Shown piece after piece: positions 58,830 to 64,000 of a stretch of DNA of 64,000 nt. Within the stretch, counting starts at the first letter, position 1; every line of letters starts with the position of its first letter. The notes under the pieces were generated by a model. The model saw only the letters and a list, made by a program, of their open reading frames with translations. It did not search any database and was not told where the DNA came from. Position numbers and translations under genes: made by a program. Source of the DNA: Rhynchonema sp. JSB1_4 (Eukaryota > Nematoda > Chromadorea > Monhysterida > Xyalidae); contig JASAMV010002745.1 of the NCBI GenBank assembly GCA_030248065.1, positions 1-64,000 of the forward strand, written 5' to 3'.

Positions 58830-59260
58830 TGGCTACTTTGGGGGGGGGGGTTGGTTACATGGGTGAAAAAATCCGGGGGGGGTAGGGGGTAGTGTACCTG
58901 GGATCTTGGGGGGGGGGGAAATCCGGTTTGGGGGGCGGGGGAAGATTTTTCGGGGCGGGTAGGGTACAACACACGTTTTATCGCGTGCCTGTTTTTATGT
59001 ACTAAAAAGTACATATATCGCGCGCAGCGCGAAATTTTTTGCACTTTTTAGGGTTTTCGGTCGAAATTTGGGCATTTTTGACCGAAAAATGGGCATTTTG
59101 GGGGTAAAAATCGGGGCGGGTAGGGTACCAGGGCGGGGCGGGTAGTGGGGTAGGGTACCAGAGCGGGGCGGGTAGGGGGGTAGCGTACCAGGCCGGGGCG
59201 GATAGGGTACCATTGGGGGGGACCCCCCCACCCCCCCCCCCCCCCAGCCACAGCACTGCT
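58830..59260. repeat. GGGGCGGGTAGGGTACCA array with C/G-run junction
   Basis: Units GGGGCGGGTAG(GGG)GTACCA at 59113, 59135, 59165 and 59195, preceded by CGCGCGCAGCGCG (59018) and an AT-rich spacer. It ends GGGGGGGACCCCCC+C-run and AGCCACAGCACTGC. Same plan as the block at 34.5-34.76 kb. Confidence 0.65.
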
Positions 59261-59399
59261 TGCACAGTTGCACAGGTACATTTATGCACGTTTGTTGTTC
59301 GTTCGGAGCTCATAATATGCCTCTAATTGACGGATAGACAAGAATAAATGCGATTACAAGCAAAAAAACATCCTTTCAAACCCATTTCTAGGGGTTTTT

Positions 59400-59720
59400 G
59401 GGGGGTATTTCTGGGAACAATTTTTCAGGTTCGGGTCAGTGAATTAATAGAGGCCCCCCGGAGGCCCGGATTGCCCGGAATAGAGCCCCCTCCGTAATAG
59501 AGCCCCCCAAATGGGGTCAGTGAATTAATAGAGCCCCCTTCCATTTAGGTTTTCACGGTAAATTGAACCCCCCCCCCCCCAAAATGACCCCAGTGAAAAA
59601 ATAGACCCCCCGGGTTCTATTTCCGACAAGACAATACGGTATTTCGCGGAACATTTTTTCAGATTCAATTCAGGTCACTGAATTAATATAGCCCCAAACA
59701 AAATAGGATCAGTGAAATAA
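59400..59720. repeat. Third AATAGAGCCCC block
   Basis: GTCAGTGAATTAATAGAG words at about 59437, 59517 and 59657, with G/C runs between. Diverges towards its right end. Confidence 0.55.
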
Positions 59721-59724
59721 TACA

Positions 59725-61079
59725 GCCCCTTCTGTTTGAGTTTTTGCGGTATTTGTTTTTACGGTAGAAAAAACTAGCAGTAAGCTGCCCGAAAAACAAA
59801 GTCTCAAAGAAAATGTTTTGAATTTCGCGCTTTTTCTCTTTGTGGTTCCGTCCGGGTCATTGGTCAACCAAACACTGATGTCAGCACGATATTGTAACTG
59901 GTGTTTGAATGTTTTTTGTGGCCGTGTGCTGACATTTTGCGAAGAATTTGTTGTGGCCTTATTGCCAGCCACTGGGGGTAGCCCTGTGACGAGGGCTGTT
60001 GGATTAGGGCAAGTGGCCGGTGGGGCGCGGTTAATGTTGTTGGTTCCATGGAACCATGGACTATGGAAGTCCGTCCATGTTCCATATCAGGTGGGAATCA
60101 AATAGAAATTTCTAGGATTTCCGAATCAATGTGCCCAGTGAATAGTGATTGCTTTTTGACTCAAGTGCCATGTATTATTTACGTATGCGGTTTCACATGA
60201 AGGCCAGAAGGTTGAATCAAATGGAAACAATTCCTAAATTCAGTGCTGCGAAAAACCCGTTTTGCAATTTTGCATGTGTGTAAAAACGTTGTGCCATGTG
60301 TGCTACGTTATATGACTGTTCTTTTTCACAAGCCAGCATTGTGTTGTGCTGCATAAGTCTGAGTGATGTAGCCCAGTTGTGAAATTTGTCCATTTGTGAC
60401 TGTGTCTGTCAGTCTGTGACTGTGTGTATCAAAAGTGTGTCTGGTGTGCGTCTGCTTTGGGGCATTGCTATCGTACAGAAGCAAGCGCGCGCGCCTTCCC
60501 CAAAAACATTAGGTCTGTTGTTCTTACGTGTTTGTTGTATTCTTGTTCCCTTGTGTGTGCACAACAACTCAAAAAGGCCACCAAAACACTTGTCTGTCTC
60601 TTATCGTTGTGTCTTCATCCTGTGTCATATCAAAATGCAACACGAAACCGACCTGCTCATTATTATCGCACCCCAGCGCAGAAGCAGACCATTTATCACG
60701 TCTTTGGTGCCGGTGCTGCACTTCGCCGTTTTTATCTCAGGTTTATCTGAACCGGCAAAACTCACTGCTGTTACATTATTTTCTGCTTCTTCCATCTCCG
60801 ATGCCTGTGCGCTGCTGCTCCCCTTTTTTGTTGAAAATCCATGGCGTGCCCGTGCCTATGTTCATCGTCGTTAGGACGCAACATGTCACAACAGATATTT
60901 CCTTGAGCCTTTCATTGTCCAGCTCTTTTCACTCGCAACCCATTATTTCCCAGTTCAGGCAGGCGTGATCACAAAATTATTATTGAAAGATTTCAGCTAA
61001 TTTCGCTAAATTGTCTCCACAGCCCGCTAAACTTGTTCCGCAAGTATCTCGCCAATATGTCTAAATTGGCGTTATAAAA
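59725..61079. other. Upstream region of ZF-6, no gene recognised
   Basis: Several open frames on the plus strand (59818-60105, 60386-60874, 60528-60968) overlap in different phases and lack motifs. TGTG-rich sequence lies at about 60250-60450. It should contain the ZF-6 promoter. Confidence 0.35.
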
Positions 61080-63060
61080 ATGTTTGTTTGCCCGTGTGAC
61101 GAGTGTTTCGCGTCTTTGCCCACCGATGACGATATGCGGGCACATTTGGCTGTGGTCCATTGCAACAACTACAGACCGTACACCTGCAAAAGGTGAGCAA
61201 ACGCGCCCATTCCTCTTGTTCAAATTTCCACGTTAACAGTGATCGTTTGCTTCGTGGATGCAACACTTGTTTTTGTTGTTAGCGCTTGAAGTTCATGAAC
61301 GTATTATTGTACACTGATTACCTGATCCGTAGGAGCGACCGAACATGCAAGTCTTAAAAAATCGCATTTGAAAATCTGGTTGCTCTCTCCAACTCATATC
61401 AACACACTAACGTGAGTGATATTTCAGTTGCACCAGGGCGTTCCCAACCCATCAACGGTTCACCGATCACTATCACAAACAACATCCGGACAGCTTGGAA
61501 TTTGTGGTGCGTTGTTTGACTGAACAAATTCTTTTCTGTGATTTCATTCGATCATCTGATGTTTCACACCTCAGGGAACGGTGAAGATCAACGCACAACA
61601 GCATGCCGAACTTGAGGCGTTGGTCCAAAAATGCCGACCAGCTGCACGTATGCCGGCACCTGACAAAGTTTCTCAGGTAACGCACATTTTACAGCTAGAA
61701 AAATCACTTCGCAGCTGAAATTATATTTTTTTTTCAGATCCATATCTCCACCAAGAATGACAACCGGCCCGATATCTCACATCCGGTCAAGCATGAAGTC
61801 CCTTGGCAATCACCTCTAGACAAGGACTTGCCATGTTGGTTTACTGATGTTTTGTGTTTGTGTTCTCTTTTTTATCGTTGCATGAGCAGGCAGGCTCTGC
61901 CACTCTTTTGAACAAGCTGTTGGTTGTCCAAAATCAGATCTTTGAAGCAACTTTTCGAAGTTTCAGTTTCGATTGAGAGCACGCCAGATCAAGCGACTTC
62001 ATTCCCTGAGCCTGTTGAACCAGTGCCAAAATGGATGAAATGTGAAGCAACCAGTGAGCCTCTGATGGTCGAAAGCAATCAATCCGGTGAATTTTGTGAC
62101 AACCTGCTTGGCGGGCTCAAATCGTTATTACGGAATAAATGTTTTCCTTTTAGTCACCTTTTCCACTGATAATGTCAGTGAAGAGCCCAGTGCACCGCAT
62201 AGAGTTGTAGCTGAACCTACAACCCGATTGTCATGTCCCGATGTACCTCGTGACAATAATACTGGGTCTCCGACAATTTTGGAACGGATTCAGGTGTTCT
62301 GAATTTATCAGTGTTTTTTCGATAATTTTGCATTTATTATCCCTTGTATAAGTGGAAATGAACACACAAGGAAAGGCAAATAAGAATCCAGATCTTCTTG
62401 ACCAGGGGAACCACAGGGGCATTGGCCCCCTTTTGGTCAAAGTGAACCCTGAAGGAGGCCACCATTTTGGAGAAACGAAGGAAAAGAACCTCCCAAATCG
62501 TTGGATTTGCACTCTCTAAATACACTTCAATGGTTCAAAATCGAGCGCTTCGCGCGTCAGGTACACCAATTTCCATCGAATTTGGTTGTGGCGCGTGCAA
62601 ACAGTGCAAAATTTTTGCGCGCGTTGCGCGCGCACGCTCATATTTTGTGTCGTATTTGGCCTAAGTAGCTAAACTACAAGCACGCAGCCACAAGTTGATC
62701 ACAACACTATTGCGCTTGTTGAGGGAATTCTGTAACCAAAATACCAAAACAAAATTAGCTCTCTTTCAGCAATCCAAGATTCTATGTATCATCTGCGGTC
62801 TGCCGATGAAGTTCAGCAACTCGCACGCACGACTGCACGACCCGATAAATCAAAAGTTCGAGTGCGTTTTATGTCCACAAACGTACTTCACCAGCAGACG
62901 CAAGGCCGAGAAACACAAGAAGCGGTGCCATTGTGAAACATCAACCGAATGCATTGTTCCGTTGGTGTCCACACTTGCCGGGGTCACCAATAAGCGTGCT
63001 GTGACCAGCCATCCTGATCAGTCGCTGCTCTCACATCTCGCCTTGGTCAGTTATACGTAG
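61080..63060 (+). CDS. ZF-6: complete inverted member of the zinc-finger family
   Basis: Seven exons join exactly to 313 residues: 61080-61192, 61428-61506, 61575-61676, 61738-61834, 61967-62086, 62154-62293, 62770-63060. Finger 1 is 'MFVCPCDEC' plus 'MRAHLAVVH'; finger 2 is 'CTRAFPTHQRFTDHY'. Next come a helix ('QQHAELEALVQKC'), a linker, two acidic Pro-rich exons ending 'TILERIQ', and a single double finger with 'HDPINQK'. It is the shortest and simplest member, on the opposite strand to the five tandem genes, and shares their exon lengths and phases (113, 79, 102 nt). Its last finger resembles the 39.1-39.3 kb finger of ZF-2. Likely nuclear. No target can be inferred. Confidence 0.87.
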
Positions 63061-63159
63061 ATTCGAAACAAAACGGTAAAAGTTTTATGGCGATCATTCA
63101 AGTGAAGGTTCATTACCAGCTTGCTACTGCGTGCACAAACGTGCGTGTCTCAAGCGTGA

Positions 63160-63464
63160 GGCTGTGAGCAGATAAACGCGGAATGCGGAAATTGGTTAGC
63201 AGATAAACGCGGAATGGCAGATTTCTGCATTCCGCATTCCGCGTTTATCTGCTAACCTTTGCGGAATGGTGCGTGCTTGGGTGACGATGACAACTTCCAG
63301 CGTGCTGACCTCAAAATGTTGCGTGTTAACACAAACAGCAACTGAGAGGTTTGACCAAAAGCATAAATTTACTTGCAGAAATGCAGAATTCCGCAAAGGT
63401 TAGCAGATAAACGCGGAATGCGGAATGCAGCAATCTGCCATTCCGCGTTTATCTGCTCACAGCC
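63160..63464. mobile_element. Harbinger-like MITE with iterated arms (element 2)
   Basis: 305 bp flanked by TGA at 63157-63159 and 63465-63467. Inverted ends GGCTGTGAGCAGATAAACGC. The arms are iterations of GCAGATAAACGCGGAATGCG and its complement. The core at about 63262-63350 has CCAGCGTGCTGACCTCAAAA and ACACAAACAGCAAC, which align with the core of element 1 (7826-7870). Confidence 0.7.
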
Positions 63465-63611
63465 TGAGCCCACAGCAAACTACAATAGGCAATCCATCAG
63501 CTCATGGCACGTTTTATACACATAGGGCATGCAGCATCACACGCTTTTTTGTAAACGAAATGTACACTTTGGGCGAGTGTCGTACTGGGCGTTTTTAAAT
63601 TTGTTCGGTTT

Positions 63612-63989
63612 TCATTTGCTGCTTGACATGACACTCTTCTGTACTGTTGCAAAAATTGGGGATGTTCCAAGGGATAACTGTGGAGAATAGATGCATTCAT
63701 TGACGGTAGTAATGTGGCGTGCAGCCGGTTTGGGTTGAGTGCCACTAGCTGGCGGATTGCCTATACACCATTTTACAGTTGTTTCACGAGCATTTCCAAC
63801 ATATCGGAGAATGCCAAGTCCCCTGGGTTGGGAGCTTATTTGGGTACACATAGGATTTGAGCATTCATAAAAAATAATTTCCCAAATAAGCCCTTGCCAT
63901 GTGCATGCAACATCATTGAAAATCACCATGGGATAAATCTTCCGAATGCTTATTCGGGGACGTATTGGCATTCTTAGGTACAAAGTCAC
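63612..63989 (-). CDS. Open frame at window edge, doubtful
   Basis: A continuous 125-codon frame at the right end. It has Cys pairs ('YECSNPMCTQ') and a Ser-rich tail, but no acceptor, no domain and no recognised relative. It could be a terminal exon of a gene entering from the right, or chance. Confidence 0.2.
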   Translation of the reverse strand: MTLYLRMPIRPRISIRKIYPMVIFNDVACTWQGLIWEIIFYECSNPMCTQISSQPRGLGILRYVGNARETTVKWCIGNPPASGTQPKPAARHITTVNECIYSPQLSLGTSPIFATVQKSVMSSSK

Positions 63990-64000
63990 AGGATGATCCG

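Noticed and set aside
60386..60968. Plus-strand gene upstream of ZF-6
   Set aside because: Three overlapping frames in different phases, Cys/Leu-rich by chance composition, no splice-supported chain.
1..64000. tRNA or rRNA genes
   Set aside because: No sequence with both A- and B-box-like words in cloverleaf spacing and no rRNA-like stretch was noticed by eye; a covariance search would be decisive.

Overview
This is eukaryotic, animal nuclear DNA. Genes are split by mostly short GT-AG introns (many of 55-140 bp) with T-rich 3' ends finishing in TTTCAG. The recognisable genes are metazoan: a Cys-loop acetylcholine receptor, a ZP-domain membrane protein, a Ly6-type secreted protein, DRAM-family membrane proteins and an RRM protein. 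Compact introns suggest an invertebrate; I cannot place the species. I assembled exons by hand from splice signals, reading phase and family motifs. Models whose exon lengths sum to an intact frame are flagged as complete.

Layout. 0-3.3 kb: 3' exons of an RRM gene (+) with a hAT-like element in an intron. 3.7-7.6 kb: a complete 14-exon nicotinic receptor alpha-type subunit (-), with foldback MITEs in two introns and a Harbinger-like MITE just upstream. 8.8-9.5 kb: a non-autonomous hAT element with an 8-bp target duplication. 10.9-11.7 kb: GC-rich repeats. 11.8-14.5 kb: an unrecognised gene (+) with Lys-rich repeated exons and a Cys-rich C-terminus. 15.8-17.3 kb: repeats and a TIR element. 17.4-18.9 kb: the 3' part of a ZP-domain gene (+). 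19.4-19.9 kb: Ly6-like (-). 20.7-25.2 kb: two divergent DRAM paralogues. 25.9-27.3 kb: a secreted Cys-rich protein (+).

28.8-56 kb is the main feature: five tandem genes (all -) of one zinc-finger family, with a sixth, inverted member at 61.1-63.1 kb (+). All share an N-terminal exon with Met-x2-His-Leu-Ala-Val-Val-His. Five of the six have a 79-nt second exon and the sixth has 76 nt. Most of the coil and linker exons correspond from gene to gene, and one or more C-terminal double fingers are joined by an H-[ND]-x-x-x-K linker. Two pairs of exons are nearly identical between otherwise diverged members, which points to exon-scale gene conversion. One intron carries a nested intronless 310-codon ORF between 58-bp direct repeats.

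56.1-59.7 kb is a block of G/C-run minisatellite and foldback repeats. Elsewhere there are TTAA-flanked palindromes and three elements built like Harbinger MITEs, in which the arms are tandem iterations of a unit that differs in each copy. A 10-base motif, TGATGTTTCA, occurs at least 15 times, mostly in introns on the sense strand.
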